Below, piece after piece: positions 52,225 to 61,683 of a stretch of DNA of 64,000 bases. The stretch lies in the NCBI RefSeq assembly GCF_003285015.1, contig NZ_QMFB01000033.1, positions 1-64,000 on the forward strand, written 5' to 3'. This stretch comes from Paenibacillus contaminans. GTDB lineage: Bacteria; Bacillota; Bacilli; Paenibacillales; NBRC-103111. The first letter of the stretch is position 1, and the number at the start of each line of letters is the position of its first letter. The notes below the pieces were generated by a model. It worked only from the letters and a program-made list of their open reading frames with translations, did no database searches and was not told the DNA's origin. The position numbers and the translations under genes were made by a program.

Positions 52225-53255
52225 GGTGCGCATCGCCGTCGACGTCACGTTCAGCTTGACGTAAGGGTGCGCATCGCCGTCGACGTCACGTTCAGCTTGA
52301 CGTAAGGGTGCGCATCGCCGTCGACGTCACGTTCAGCTTGACGTAAGGGTGCGCATCGCCGTCGACGTCACGTTCAGCTTGACGTAAGGGTGCGCATCGC
52401 CGTCGACGTCACGTTCAGCTTGACGTAAGGGTGCGCATCGCCGTCGACGTCACGTTCAGCTTGACGTAAGGGTGCGCATCGCCGTCGACGTCACGTTCAG
52501 CTTGACGTAAGGGTGCGCATCGCCGTCGACGTCACGTTCAGCTTGACGTAAGGGTGCGCATCGCCGTCGACGTCACGTTCAGCTTGACGTAAGGGTGCGC
52601 ATCGCCGTCGACGTCACGTTCAGCTTGACGTAAGGGTGCGCATCGCCGTCGACGTCACGTTCAGCTTGACGTAAGGGTGCGCATCGCCGTCGACGTCACG
52701 TTCAGCTTGACGTAAGGGTGCGCATCGCCGTCGACGTCACGTTCAGCTTGACGTAAGGGTGCGCATCGCCGTCGACGTCACGTTCAGCTTGACGTAAGGG
52801 TGCGCATCGCCGTCGACGTCACGTTCAGCTTGACGTAAGGGTGCGCATCGCCGTCGACGTCACGTTCAGCTTGACGTAAGGGTGCGCATCGCCGTCGACG
52901 TCACGTTCAGCTTGACGTAAGGGTGCGCATCGCCGTCGACGTCACGTTCAGCTTGACGTAAGGGTGCGCATCGCCGTCGACGTCACGTTCAGCTTGACGT
53001 AAGGGTGCGCTTCGTCGTCGACGTCACGTTCAGCTTGACGTAAGGGTAAGCATCGCCGTCGACGTCACGTTCAGCTTGACGTAAGGGTGCGCATCGCCGT
53101 CGACGTCACGTTCAGCTTGACGTAAGGGTGCGCATCGCCGTCGACGTCATGTTCAGCTTGACGTAAGGGTGCGCATCGCCGCCGACGTCACGATCAGCTT
53201 GACGTAAGGGTGCGCTTTGCCGCCGACGTCACGATCAGCTTGACGTAAGGGCGCA
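52225..53255. repeat. Array of 25 exact 41-bp tandem repeats
   Basis: The anchor CATCGCCGTC recurs at 52231, 52272, 52313 and so on to 53215, always 41 bases apart with no indel. Central units are identical; variants appear in the last six units, and decayed units in phase are visible on both flanks (about 52150 and 53256). Each unit contains the palindrome CGTCGACG and an ACGTCA...TGACGT inverted pair, so each can fold as a hairpin. All frames contain stops, so it is non-coding. It lies between convergent genes. Confidence 0.95.
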
Positions 53256-53409
53256 CTTCACCGTCGGTGCCACCGATTAACGCAAGGCGCGCTTCTCCGG
53301 GCGCGCCTTGCGTCGCTGCGCGCTATCGGTCAGACCGCATCCTCATGTATTTGCCAGTTCGGCAACACTACCGGCCTTGCCGGCTGCGATACATGCGCAG
53401 TAGGGCCGT

Positions 53410-53931
53410 TTAAACCGACGGCTTTCTTTTTGGAATGCTGAGCGTGTTCCACTCGCTGCTGCGAATCAGCTTGGCCGCATAGACGATTTGCCCGACATGA
53501 TAACCGTAATGGCTGATCTGCCGCTGAATCGCCTGCAAGACCGAATGCGGCTCGCCGCGAATCGTGACCGTGCGCAGCACGTCCGCCTCCGTTAAGCCTT
53601 CGATCGTCGACAACACCAGCCCCCAGCCTTCCTCCCACAGCCGCAGAAGCTCCGCAAGGCTAGGCAGCCCGCCTTCGAATTCCTCGTCCCGCTGCCGGTT
53701 CGGCTTTTCGCCGTCCGTCGTCAGAAAATCGGTCCATCTCGACAACATATTCCCATGCATGTGCTTGACGATAATCGCAATGCTGTTCGACTCCGCATCG
53801 GGCGTATAATTGATCGTTTCATCGTTCAGCTGCGCCATGGCTTTATCGCCCAGCTTTTTAATTCCTTCAAAATCGCTGAGTACTTGCTGCAAATAGAGAG
53901 ATGCAAAAGTCTGCTGTCCGTTTGCGCTCAT
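53410..53931 (-). CDS. DinB-like (DUF1572) protein
   Basis: A 173-residue helical-bundle protein with HMHGNMLSRW and ISHYGYHVGQIVY, the His pattern of DinB-like DUF1572 proteins. No enzyme activity can be assigned. AAGGAG site before the ATG. Divergent from the membrane protein gene at 54072 and ending next to the 41-bp array. Confidence 0.85.
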   Translation of the reverse strand: MSANGQQTFASLYLQQVLSDFEGIKKLGDKAMAQLNDETINYTPDAESNSIAIIVKHMHGNMLSRWTDFLTTDGEKPNRQRDEEFEGGLPSLAELLRLWEEGWGLVLSTIEGLTEADVLRTVTIRGEPHSVLQAIQRQISHYGYHVGQIVYAAKLIRSSEWNTLSIPKRKPSV

Positions 53932-54071
53932 GCGTATTCACGCTCCTTCGAATGCGATCGGCGATTCATGCCGTTCAAGGTAAAAAAACATTGACCGATC
54001 AGAACCACCGTCGTAAAATTAAACCGTTTCAAAGAAATCCCGACTACGTTTATATGAAAAGGAAGCAACCC

Positions 54072-54557
54072 ATGGTCTTTCGTTCAATCGTTTTATGCCT
54101 TTATTTGGCTTCATTGTATGGTCTGTCGCATCAAATGGATGAGCTTCGCATGGTTTTTTATCCGACGCTTGGGGCGTTCGGTTTCTTGTTTCTGGTTCGC
54201 TCCGTCAAGGAAATGTTCAAAATCGTTTCGGCCGCCGTTCTGGCCGTCACTGTCGGAAGCCTCCTTTACGCGCTGTCTTCCGGTATGTTGTCCTTCTTCG
54301 TCACCGCTTTAATGGCCGTCATGTTCATCCAGAAGCTGCGTTTGAATGCGGCGCCGGTCGTGGCCGTGTCGTTCGTGCCGTTCTTCGCGAATCCGGCCGA
54401 TATATGGTCCATCCCGCTGTCCGTATGCGGCTCCTTGCTCGGACTTATGTTGACGATGGTGCTGGCGGCGCAGGCGCCGGTAGTCGTCAGGCTGCTGGCG
54501 CAATGGAAGCTGAACCCGTTTAGGACGAAAAGCGCCCGTCTCGATGTTGCGGAGTAA
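54072..54557 (+). CDS. Small polytopic membrane protein, HPP-like
   Basis: A 161-residue protein with five to six hydrophobic segments. The pattern FYPTLGAFGFLFLVRS followed by repeated helices and NAAPVVAVSFVPF recalls HPP-type membrane proteins, but the match is weak. ATG at 54072 has AAAAGGA eight bases upstream; in-frame starts further upstream lack sites and cross into the divergent gene. Ends 14 bases before the convergent acetyltransferase gene. Confidence 0.6.
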   Translation: MVFRSIVLCLYLASLYGLSHQMDELRMVFYPTLGAFGFLFLVRSVKEMFKIVSAAVLAVTVGSLLYALSSGMLSFFVTALMAVMFIQKLRLNAAPVVAVSFVPFFANPADIWSIPLSVCGSLLGLMLTMVLAAQAPVVVRLLAQWKLNPFRTKSARLDVAE

Positions 54558-54571
54558 GCAAAAGCGGGCTG

Positions 54572-55045
54572 TTACTCTCCTTCGTACACCATGCAGTGGA
54601 ATTCTGCCAAGCCTGTCGGCGTATTCCTGACATAAGTATCGGTCAGGCGGAAGCCGGCTTTTTCGTATACCTTGCGGGCGCGGCCGTTCCAAACCAGCAC
54701 TTCCAGATCGATTTCGTCGTCCGGCGCTCTGCGCTTCGCTTCCGCGACGATCGCTTTCACGAACGGCAAGCCATACCCTTGCCCGCAGCGATCAGGGCGC
54801 AGTCCGAGACCGATACGCGTAACGCCCACAATCGGAAAAAATTGCGCAAAGCCGATCAATTCTCCGCCTTCGTCCTCCACCGATGCATATTGCGCCTTCC
54901 GGATGTCCGGATCCGCGAATTCAAACGCTCGGGCAGCCATCGTCTCCCAAGGCTCGGATGTATAAATGTCGTACGGGGGCTCGTACCGCCATTCGCAAAT
55001 GGCGCGGCCGTCCGTTTCGGTCATCTCCCTTATTCGAAGCTGCAC
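54572..55045 (-). CDS. GNAT-family N-acetyltransferase
   Basis: A 157-residue acetyltransferase. The acetyl-CoA loop is seen in LGLRPDRCGQGYGLPFVKAI, followed by EVLVWNGRARKVYEKAGFR, the usual C-terminal strand and helix. N-terminal REMTETDGRAICEWRY is like that of RimJ-related members. Substrate unknown. GTG start with GGAGG ten bases upstream. Confidence 0.9.
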   Translation of the reverse strand: MQLRIREMTETDGRAICEWRYEPPYDIYTSEPWETMAARAFEFADPDIRKAQYASVEDEGGELIGFAQFFPIVGVTRIGLGLRPDRCGQGYGLPFVKAIVAEAKRRAPDDEIDLEVLVWNGRARKVYEKAGFRLTDTYVRNTPTGLAEFHCMVYEGE

Positions 55046-55213
55046 CGGAAGATCGCCTCCTCTCTCTGTTCCATTTTGTCTTCAGTTCTATTATAACGTA
55101 ACCGATCCGGCGCTTGCCGGTTTTCCAAAAAAATGCTTTCCTAAGAAAAGGAACTTATCGCCGTTCCGTTCGTATAAAGTGTCATACTTAATGTCCGGGA
55201 GGGAATTGCTGTC

Positions 55214-55675
55214 ATGGCAAGCTTGGAATATCGTTTACTGGATGAGGAGCAACAAATGCCTTTATTGTATGAATATGCCCGTATCGGTCTCGGCGAGATC
55301 GCGCTGCGGTTTTCTTGCGATTATTTCGTGAAAGAACAGACGGTGTATGAGAAAACGTCCTGTTCGATGGAGAAGCGGGACTTGTATGTGATCTATGTGA
55401 AAAAGGCGGAGGAAGAACACGCATACGAAGCGGTTCAAGTGCAGCGCCCGGATTGGCGCGGAGTCCGCGTGGAGCTTCGAAAGTATACGAACGAGGCGAT
55501 TCATTACCCCGTGCTCGACATCCGCGATTTTGAGGACGAGAGAGAGGCGCTGCTGCAAATCAACAGCCATTATGTATATGCCGATGGGAAGGAATGGGAG
55601 AAATCGTCGACCGAAATTGACGAGGACCGCAAACGGTACGTGGTGTATGTGCGGGAGGTGAACGACATTGGCTGA
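55214..55675 (+). CDS. Unknown protein opening the ATP-grasp operon
   Basis: A 153-residue soluble protein, acidic, with alternating beta strands (RDLYVIYVKKAEEE, RKRYVVYVREVND). I recognise no family. It overlaps the following lipoprotein gene by eight bases and is thus translated with it, so it should act in the same system. ATG with GGGAGGG upstream. Confidence 0.75.
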   Translation: MASLEYRLLDEEQQMPLLYEYARIGLGEIALRFSCDYFVKEQTVYEKTSCSMEKRDLYVIYVKKAEEEHAYEAVQVQRPDWRGVRVELRKYTNEAIHYPVLDIRDFEDEREALLQINSHYVYADGKEWEKSSTEIDEDRKRYVVYVREVNDIG

Positions 55676-56117
55676 ACAAGCTGAAAATAGACGAATTGCG
55701 GCCGGCACAAGCCCCGCCGCCAATAAAACGAAGCTGCTTGCGGCCATGTTTCTGACGACGGCGCTTGCGGTAGGTTCCGTCGGCTGCTCGGACAACAAGT
55801 CCAAATGCTACGACGACAACAAGGACGGCTATTGCGACGACGACGGCAGCTCTGTAGGCCGAAGCGCCGGATATTCCGGCGGTCATTATTATTATGTCCG
55901 GGGCAGCAAGCCTTCGGGAACGGTTACCGGCGGGAACGGCGTGACCTCGAGCGGAACGAACTCCGGCACCGGCGGCAGCTCGACATCGGGCTCGAACAGC
56001 TCGGTTACGACCTCGCAAGGCAGCGGCAGCTTTACGACGAAAGGCGGCAGCTCTAACAGCGTCTCATCGGGCTCCAAAGGCGGCATAGGCAGCTCGAGCA
56101 AATCGAGCAGCAGCTAG
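55668..56117 (+). CDS. Gly/Ser-rich lipoprotein, YgiB/DUF1190-like in context
   Basis: A 149-residue exported protein. A hydrophobic segment (LLAAMFLTTALAVGSV) ends at C40 in SVGCSDN, a lipobox with an atypical Ser at -3. Then come a Cys/Asp-rich patch (KCYDDNKDGYCDDD) and a long Gly/Ser/Thr tail containing SGSFTTKGGSSNSV and ending KSSSS. Enterobacterial YgiB/YjfM lipoproteins also end in Gly/Ser-rich tails and sit beside YgiC/YjfC ligases, so this may be the anchored substrate of the ligase at 56166; that is inference. TTG start with GGGAGGTG upstream. Confidence 0.7.
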   Translation: MAEQAENRRIAAGTSPAANKTKLLAAMFLTTALAVGSVGCSDNKSKCYDDNKDGYCDDDGSSVGRSAGYSGGHYYYVRGSKPSGTVTGGNGVTSSGTNSGTGGSSTSGSNSSVTTSQGSGSFTTKGGSSNSVSSGSKGGIGSSSKSSSS

Positions 56118-56165
56118 TCGGAAGCGCGAATTTCGGGTAGGGCCAAGGCTTGGAGGAGGGGAAGC

Positions 56166-57404
56166 ATGGATTACACGCAGCGGCGCGCGCAGTTATATAG
56201 CAGTATCCGCGAAAAAGGCATTTTTACATGGGATTATATGTATGAAGAAGAATATGCGCTCGCAGATGTGCACCGTGTGTCCGCCGGCAAGCTGACAGAG
56301 ATGGCCGAAGCGGCCGAACGGCTGGGCGAAGTGTTTCGAAAAGCAGTCGAAATCGTGCGGCAAGGCGACGACGAATTTTTGCTCGAGCTCGGCGTACCGG
56401 AAGCGGCGCTCGCCGCGGTAAGGCTGACCGTTCTGCCGGAATGGCCGACGGTCATCGGGCGGTTCGATTTCGCATATACGAAGAACGGCGTCAAAATGCT
56501 CGAATTCAACAGCGATACGCCGACCGGAATCGTCGAAGCCTACTATGTAAACGGCGAGGCTTGCCGTTATTATGGCCTTCGCGATCCGAACGAAGGGATG
56601 GCCGATCATCTGTGCCTGGCGCTGCAGCAAGCTGTGGACGCTTACGGCGAAGCCGGCTATCCGACGGAGCGCGTCGTGTTCAGCGCGCTCGGCTGGCACG
56701 AAGAGGACGCGTTGACGACCCGTTATTTGCTCGAAAGGTACGGCCGGCCGGCGGCATTCGTGCCGCTTTCGGAGCTGCGCGTCTACGAAGACCGGCTGCA
56801 CGTATTGACCGAAGACGGCCGTCATGAGCCGATCGACGTGTTGTACCGTCTGCATGCGATCGAGAAGCTGGCGGAGGATGCCGATACCGACGGCTATCCG
56901 ACAGGAGCGCATGCGCTCGATCTGATCGCCCGCGGAAGGCTGGCGACGATCAATCCGCCCGCGGCTTTTTTGGCTCAGCCCAAGTCGCTGCAGGCGCTCA
57001 TCTGGACGCTGCACGAGGAAGGGCAGTTTTTTACCGAGACGGAGCACGAGGCGATCGAGAAATATATGCTGCCAACCTATATGGAGAACCGGTTTCAGGG
57101 CAAATGCGCCTATGTCAGCAAACCGATTCTCGGCCGCGAAGGCGGCGGCGTCACGTTGTTCGGAGCGGAAGGAGAGACGATCGCGCAGGACGGCGAAGAA
57201 TTTTACTGGGAGCAGCCGATGGTCTATCAGGAGCTGGCGGAGCTGGAGACGCTGCGCGTGGAAACGATGAACGGCCCCTTTGAAGGAAAACTGCTGTGGG
57301 GGCAGTTTCTGATCGGCGGCAAGCCGTCCGCAGTGGTCGCCCGCATCGGCGGAGCCATTACGGGCAATTTATCGTGTTATTTGCCGGTTGCCGTGGAAGG
57401 GTAG
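56166..57404 (+). CDS. Glutathionylspermidine-synthase-like ATP-grasp ligase
   Basis: A 412-residue enzyme of the GSP_synth ATP-grasp family (YgiC/YjfC). The signature RFDFAYTKNGVKMLEFNSDTPTG binds substrate; further motifs are YRLHAIEKL, INPPAAFLAQPKSLQAL, the Lys in YVSKPILGREGGGV (ATP) and WGQFLIGGKPSAVVARIG with metal ligands nearby. It lacks the amidase half of bifunctional E. coli GspSA. It should join an amine or amino acid to a carboxylate with ATP. GAGGAGGGG site; follows the lipoprotein gene by 48 bases. Confidence 0.9.
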   Translation: MDYTQRRAQLYSSIREKGIFTWDYMYEEEYALADVHRVSAGKLTEMAEAAERLGEVFRKAVEIVRQGDDEFLLELGVPEAALAAVRLTVLPEWPTVIGRFDFAYTKNGVKMLEFNSDTPTGIVEAYYVNGEACRYYGLRDPNEGMADHLCLALQQAVDAYGEAGYPTERVVFSALGWHEEDALTTRYLLERYGRPAAFVPLSELRVYEDRLHVLTEDGRHEPIDVLYRLHAIEKLAEDADTDGYPTGAHALDLIARGRLATINPPAAFLAQPKSLQALIWTLHEEGQFFTETEHEAIEKYMLPTYMENRFQGKCAYVSKPILGREGGGVTLFGAEGETIAQDGEEFYWEQPMVYQELAELETLRVETMNGPFEGKLLWGQFLIGGKPSAVVARIGGAITGNLSCYLPVAVEG

Positions 57405-57503
57405 CGATCGAGGCGTATCCTCATTTTTAATTCGGCCAATGCATGTTGAGCCGTTACAGTTACCTTTGTGTCACCAAAACAATTTAGGGAGGCAGGCAAG
57501 TTT

Positions 57504-57935
57504 ATGCAATGGGATAATATCGCGAATTTTCTCATTTATTTGGGGGTGACGGTACCGCTGCTCGGGTTCGGATTTTTGATGTTCATGGTAACGACCCCGT
57601 ACAAGGAGTTCCAAATTATTCGCGAAGGGGCGAACGGCGCCGATCAGCAAAAAGTGATGGCAGCCAAAGCGGTAGCCAACGACTTGGGCGGCAAAATAAT
57701 CGGTTTGTCGCTCGTGCTTGCTTCAGCGGTGTATCACTCGCTCGGCATTGTCGATCTTATCATATGGGGATTGCTGGGGACGGCTTTCCAGGTCATCGTT
57801 TTTTATTTGTTCGAGCTCGTCACGCCGTTCAAGGTCATTAAGGAAATTCCGGCCGGCAACGTTTCGGTGGGCATTTTTACGTCAAGACTGAGCATAGCTA
57901 CGGGTCTTCTGATGGCGGCGCTGATCAGCTACTAA
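57504..57935 (+). CDS. DUF350 membrane protein (YjfL-like)
   Basis: A 143-residue protein with four helices in two similar halves (FLIYLGVTVPLLGFGFLMFM and GGKIIGLSLVLASAVYHSLG), matching DUF350. In Proteobacteria DUF350 (YjfL) accompanies the same ligase family. ATG at 57504 with GGGAGG 11 bases upstream; last gene of the operon, followed by a terminator. Confidence 0.88.
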   Translation: MQWDNIANFLIYLGVTVPLLGFGFLMFMVTTPYKEFQIIREGANGADQQKVMAAKAVANDLGGKIIGLSLVLASAVYHSLGIVDLIIWGLLGTAFQVIVFYLFELVTPFKVIKEIPAGNVSVGIFTSRLSIATGLLMAALISY

Positions 57936-58004
57936 TCGAATGCAAGGGCTGCTGTCCGGGGCGATGGACGAACCGGCAGCAGCTCAAAAAGCTATACGTA
58001 ACGG

Positions 58005-58032
58005 ACCTAGCGGGATTCCCCTAGGTTTTTTT
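58005..58032 (+). terminator. Terminator of the ATP-grasp operon
   Basis: ACCTAG-C-GGG pairs with CCC-CTAGGT around ATT, followed by six T. The remaining spacer to 58290 shows no gene. Confidence 0.88.
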
Positions 58033-58290
58033 CGTTCCAGAATCGTCCGGCTCCGGCGCATGATAACGGGCTGCATAACCGGCTATCAGCCGTATGCTTT
58101 TCCGTGTCTTTGCCTTTTGCTTGGCTGTACGGCCTTGGAGATAGATTCTTACGTTTCTGCAAACGGTCCGTACATTTCTACATTCCATTCGCAGCTCATC
58201 GGCTATACGATAGTCCTATGAAAGCGGTTCCGGATTTCTGTGCGATACACGAGGGGACTGCCGCAATATCAAAAAGAGGAGAGTGTAAGC

Positions 58291-59637
58291 ATGAGTAAAC
58301 GAAACAAGCTGCTGGCGTTAAGCTTGTCGCTTATGGCTGTCGTTTTTGCCGGCTGCTCAGGAGGGGCGTCGCCGGATGCAAGTGCAGTGCCGGGAGCGTC
58401 TGCGGACAATAAGGGCGGGGCAAGTCCGGAGGCGAAGGACGGCGGGAAAACCGAGCAGACGGAGCTGCGGATCCTTTGGTGGGGCAGCCAGGACCGGCAT
58501 GATATGACGCTCAAGGTGCTCGATCTGTTTCAGAAAAAATATCCGAACATTAAAGTGACGCCCGAGTTTACCGGATGGGACGGATACTGGGACAAATTGT
58601 CCGTGCAGATCAGCGGCGGCAACGCTCCGGACGTCATCCAGATGTCCTATGCGTATTTGAGCGATTATGTGAACCGGCAGGCGATGCTTGACCTGACCGG
58701 CCAAGGCATCGGCTTCGACGGCATCGAGGATAGTACGCTGAGCACCGGCAAGCTGAACGGCAAGCTGTACGCGGTACCGGCCGGAATAAGCTCATACGCG
58801 ATGCTGTACGATCCCGCGATGCTGGAGAAGGCGAACATAAAGCTGCCCGAGCAGCCGACATGGGACGATTACGAGAAGATGGGCCAGCAGATCAAGGACA
58901 AGCTCGGCCGAGAAGGCATCGTGCTGATGGACGAGAGCGGCAATATCGACATTTTGAATTTGTACGTCAGGCAGAAAGGGATGGCCTTCTTCAGCGGCAA
59001 TAAACTCGGATTTACCGAGCAGGCGCTGACCGAATATTTCAATTACTGGACGAAATTGCGCAAGGCGGGTACCGTAGCATCGGGCGCGTTGACCGCTTCG
59101 TTCGCGGGAGGGACGATCGAAAAATCGCCGATCGTGACCGGCAAAACCCCATTCACGATGTTCTCGATGAACCAGTACGTCTCTTATTTCGGGATGGCGA
59201 ACCGGCCGCTTGAATTGGCGCTCACGCCGAGGCAGCCGGACGGGAAGGAAGCCAACTATTTGATTCCGTCGATGTATTGGTCCGTTTACAGCAAGAGCAA
59301 GCATACGAAGGAGGCGGCGATGCTGATCGACTTTTTGACCAACGATGTCGAAGCCGGCAAAATACAGGGTGTAAACCGCGGCGTCCCGATTTCCTCCAAA
59401 ATCCGCGATGCGATCAAACCGCAGCTGAGCGAAACGGACAAGAAGCAAATCGCCTATATCGATAAAATAACGAAAATCGCCGTGCCTGCGGACGTCATCG
59501 AGCCGAAAGGGGCCGCCGAGGTACGTAATTTGCTGGTGTCCGTTACCCAGGAAATGCAGTTCGACAAGAAAACGCCGGAGCAAGCCGCGCAAGACTTTAT
59601 CAAGAAGGCGAACGACATATTGGAAAAAGCGAAATAA
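58291..59637 (+). CDS. ABC sugar importer binding lipoprotein
   Basis: A 448-residue family 1 extracellular binding protein. Signal peptide with lipobox VVFAGC (C22), Ala/Ser/Gly linker, then LRILWWGSQDRHDMTLKVLD, GGNAPDVIQMSYAYLSDYV and YAVPAGISSYAMLYDP typical of sugar binders. Together with the two permeases downstream it forms a second importer, again without an ATPase gene. The YesM/YesN pair that follows probably senses the same sugar. ATG with AGAGGAGAG upstream; a reading from 58240 is not supported. Confidence 0.94.
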   Translation: MSKRNKLLALSLSLMAVVFAGCSGGASPDASAVPGASADNKGGASPEAKDGGKTEQTELRILWWGSQDRHDMTLKVLDLFQKKYPNIKVTPEFTGWDGYWDKLSVQISGGNAPDVIQMSYAYLSDYVNRQAMLDLTGQGIGFDGIEDSTLSTGKLNGKLYAVPAGISSYAMLYDPAMLEKANIKLPEQPTWDDYEKMGQQIKDKLGREGIVLMDESGNIDILNLYVRQKGMAFFSGNKLGFTEQALTEYFNYWTKLRKAGTVASGALTASFAGGTIEKSPIVTGKTPFTMFSMNQYVSYFGMANRPLELALTPRQPDGKEANYLIPSMYWSVYSKSKHTKEAAMLIDFLTNDVEAGKIQGVNRGVPISSKIRDAIKPQLSETDKKQIAYIDKITKIAVPADVIEPKGAAEVRNLLVSVTQEMQFDKKTPEQAAQDFIKKANDILEKAK

Positions 59638-59690
59638 CGGCGTCCCAATCGCGGCATCGATAACGGGTTTATCGGGAAATGGAGGTGCGT

Positions 59691-60590
59691 ATGCGCGCGA
59701 GTACGTTTCGGAGGAACGCCACTGCTTATTTGTTCATGCTGCCTTGGCTGGCCGGGCTGCTGCTGTTTACGATCGGCCCGGTCGCCAGCTCCTTGTATTT
59801 GTCCATGACGAAGTTCGATCTGCTGACGGATCCGCAGTGGATCGGCTTGCAAAATTATAAAGAAATCTTTTTAGAGGACAGTCGGTTTTACCAATCGTTG
59901 AAGGTTACTTTTTTCTTCGTTATCGTTTCGGTTCCGTGCAAGCTGCTGTTCGCTCTGCTCGTCGCGATGCTGCTGAACCGCGGCATCCGGGCGATCGGCT
60001 TGTACCGCAGCGTCTATTATTTGCCGTCGCTGCTTGGCGGCAGCGTGGCAATCGCCGTCATGTGGCGGCAAATTTTCGGCGATCTCGGCACCGTTAACAA
60101 GCTGCTGTCCGATTTGTTCGGCATTTCGGGACCGATTTGGCTCGGCGATCCGGATTATGCCATCTACCCGCTCATCATACTCGCGGTTTGGCAATTCGGC
60201 TCTTCGATGGTCATTTTCCTGGCGGGACTGAAGCAAATTCCGCAGCACTTGTACGAAGCTTCCGCGATCGACGGGGCGGGCAAATTTCAGCAATTCATAA
60301 AAATTACGGTGCCGATGCTGTCGCCGGTCATCTTTTTCAATCTCGTCATGCAGACGATCGGCGGGTTTATGGTTTTTACGCAAGGGTTCATCATTTCCAA
60401 GAACGGTCCGCTCGACTCGACGCTGTTCTATTCCATCTACTTGTACGAGAAAGGGTTCACTTATTTTAAAATGGGCTACGCTTCGGCGCTCGCATGGATA
60501 TTGCTGGTGCTGGTCGGGGCCATGACGGTGCTTATTTTCCGCTCCTCGAAGATGTGGGTGCATTATGAATCGGAGGAGGGGAACGGATGA
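59691..60590 (+). CDS. ABC sugar permease, MalF/UgpA type
   Basis: A 299-residue permease with six helices and the EAA loop LYEASAIDGAGKFQQFIKITVP. ATG at 59691 with GGAGG five bases upstream (an in-frame ATG at 59679 precedes the site). Overlaps the next permease gene by four bases. Confidence 0.94.
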   Translation: MRASTFRRNATAYLFMLPWLAGLLLFTIGPVASSLYLSMTKFDLLTDPQWIGLQNYKEIFLEDSRFYQSLKVTFFFVIVSVPCKLLFALLVAMLLNRGIRAIGLYRSVYYLPSLLGGSVAIAVMWRQIFGDLGTVNKLLSDLFGISGPIWLGDPDYAIYPLIILAVWQFGSSMVIFLAGLKQIPQHLYEASAIDGAGKFQQFIKITVPMLSPVIFFNLVMQTIGGFMVFTQGFIISKNGPLDSTLFYSIYLYEKGFTYFKMGYASALAWILLVLVGAMTVLIFRSSKMWVHYESEEGNG

Positions 60591-61441
60591 CGGCTTTGAC
60601 AATAGGCGGAAGACGGATGAAGCGCGTGCTGCTGCACATCGTTCTGGCGCTTTCCTGCCTCGTCATGATATATCCGGTGTTGTGGATGGTATTCAGCTCG
60701 TTCAAGCCGACGGCGGAAATTTTCTCTTCCGAGGCGCTGCTTCCGAAGCAATGGCTGTTTGCCAATTACAAGACGGGCTGGTTCGGCGTCCCCAAAATGA
60801 ACTTCGGCACGTTCCTCGCCAATTCGTCGCTGATCAGTCTGCTCGTCGTTATCGGCAACATCGTCTCCGCATCGCTTGTCGCATTCGCTTTTGCCCGGCT
60901 GAGGTTCAAGCTTAAGTCGTTATGGTTCGGCGTCATGCTGATGACGATGATGCTGCCGGGACAGGTGACGCTCATTCCGCAATATGCGCTGTTTCACAAG
61001 CTGGATTGGATCAACACGTATTTGCCGCTGACCGTCCCGCATTTTCTCGGCGGTACGCCGTTCTTCATCTTCCTGCTCGTCCAGTTCATCCGCGGTATTC
61101 CGCGGGAGCTTGACGAAGCGGCTACGATCGACGGCTGCGGCACCTTTCAAATTTATTGGCGCATCGTCATGCCTTTGTGCGGTCCGGCGCTGATTACAAC
61201 GGCCATATTCAGCTTTATTTGGACATGGGATGATTTTTTCGGGCAACTGATATACATTAATGATGTGAAGAAATATACGGCTCCGCTCGGGTTAAGACTG
61301 TTCCTTGACGGCAGCGGCAAAAACGAATGGGGACCGATGCTTGCGATGTCTGTGCTTTCTCTGCTTCCAAGCTTTGTCATTTTTATGACGTGTCAAAAGT
61401 ATTTCGTTCAGGGCATCGCCACAAGCGGGTTGAAGGGCTGA
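60587..61441 (+). CDS. ABC sugar permease, MalG/UgpE type
   Basis: A 284-residue permease with six helices and the EAA loop LDEAATIDGCGTFQIYWRIVMP; the C terminus ends KYFVQGIATSGLKG, the usual family end. Coupled to the first permease by ATGA. Completes the importer beginning at 58291. Confidence 0.94.
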   Translation: MTALTIGGRRMKRVLLHIVLALSCLVMIYPVLWMVFSSFKPTAEIFSSEALLPKQWLFANYKTGWFGVPKMNFGTFLANSSLISLLVVIGNIVSASLVAFAFARLRFKLKSLWFGVMLMTMMLPGQVTLIPQYALFHKLDWINTYLPLTVPHFLGGTPFFIFLLVQFIRGIPRELDEAATIDGCGTFQIYWRIVMPLCGPALITTAIFSFIWTWDDFFGQLIYINDVKKYTAPLGLRLFLDGSGKNEWGPMLAMSVLSLLPSFVIFMTCQKYFVQGIATSGLKG

Positions 61442-61473
61442 CGTGACGTGGGGCTGAACGGATTCGGCTGAAA

Positions 61474-61505
61474 ACGAGGACATTCTGCGTCTCGCAAAGT
61501 GTCCT
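61474..61505 (+). terminator. Hairpin after the second importer
   Basis: GAGGACA and TGTCCTC flank an internal loop; there is no T run, so it may attenuate rather than end transcription before the two-component genes. Confidence 0.35.
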
Positions 61506-61683
61506 CTGGAATTCCGGAGCGGACGGCAAGCCGCTCTGCAGAAGATGAAGCGCCGGTAACGTGCGCCCGCCGTACTCCCGGGCCGGACGGCAACCGGTAC
61601 GAAAAAACAGGAGCGGGAACATGCCGGCCGGCCGGACTTTTTCCCCAGGGAATAGACTTTGCCCTCATAGGAGGCTGATTGCG

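Noticed and set aside
52225..53255. CRISPR array
   Set aside because: Units are contiguous 41-bp copies without variable spacers, and no cas genes are in the window.
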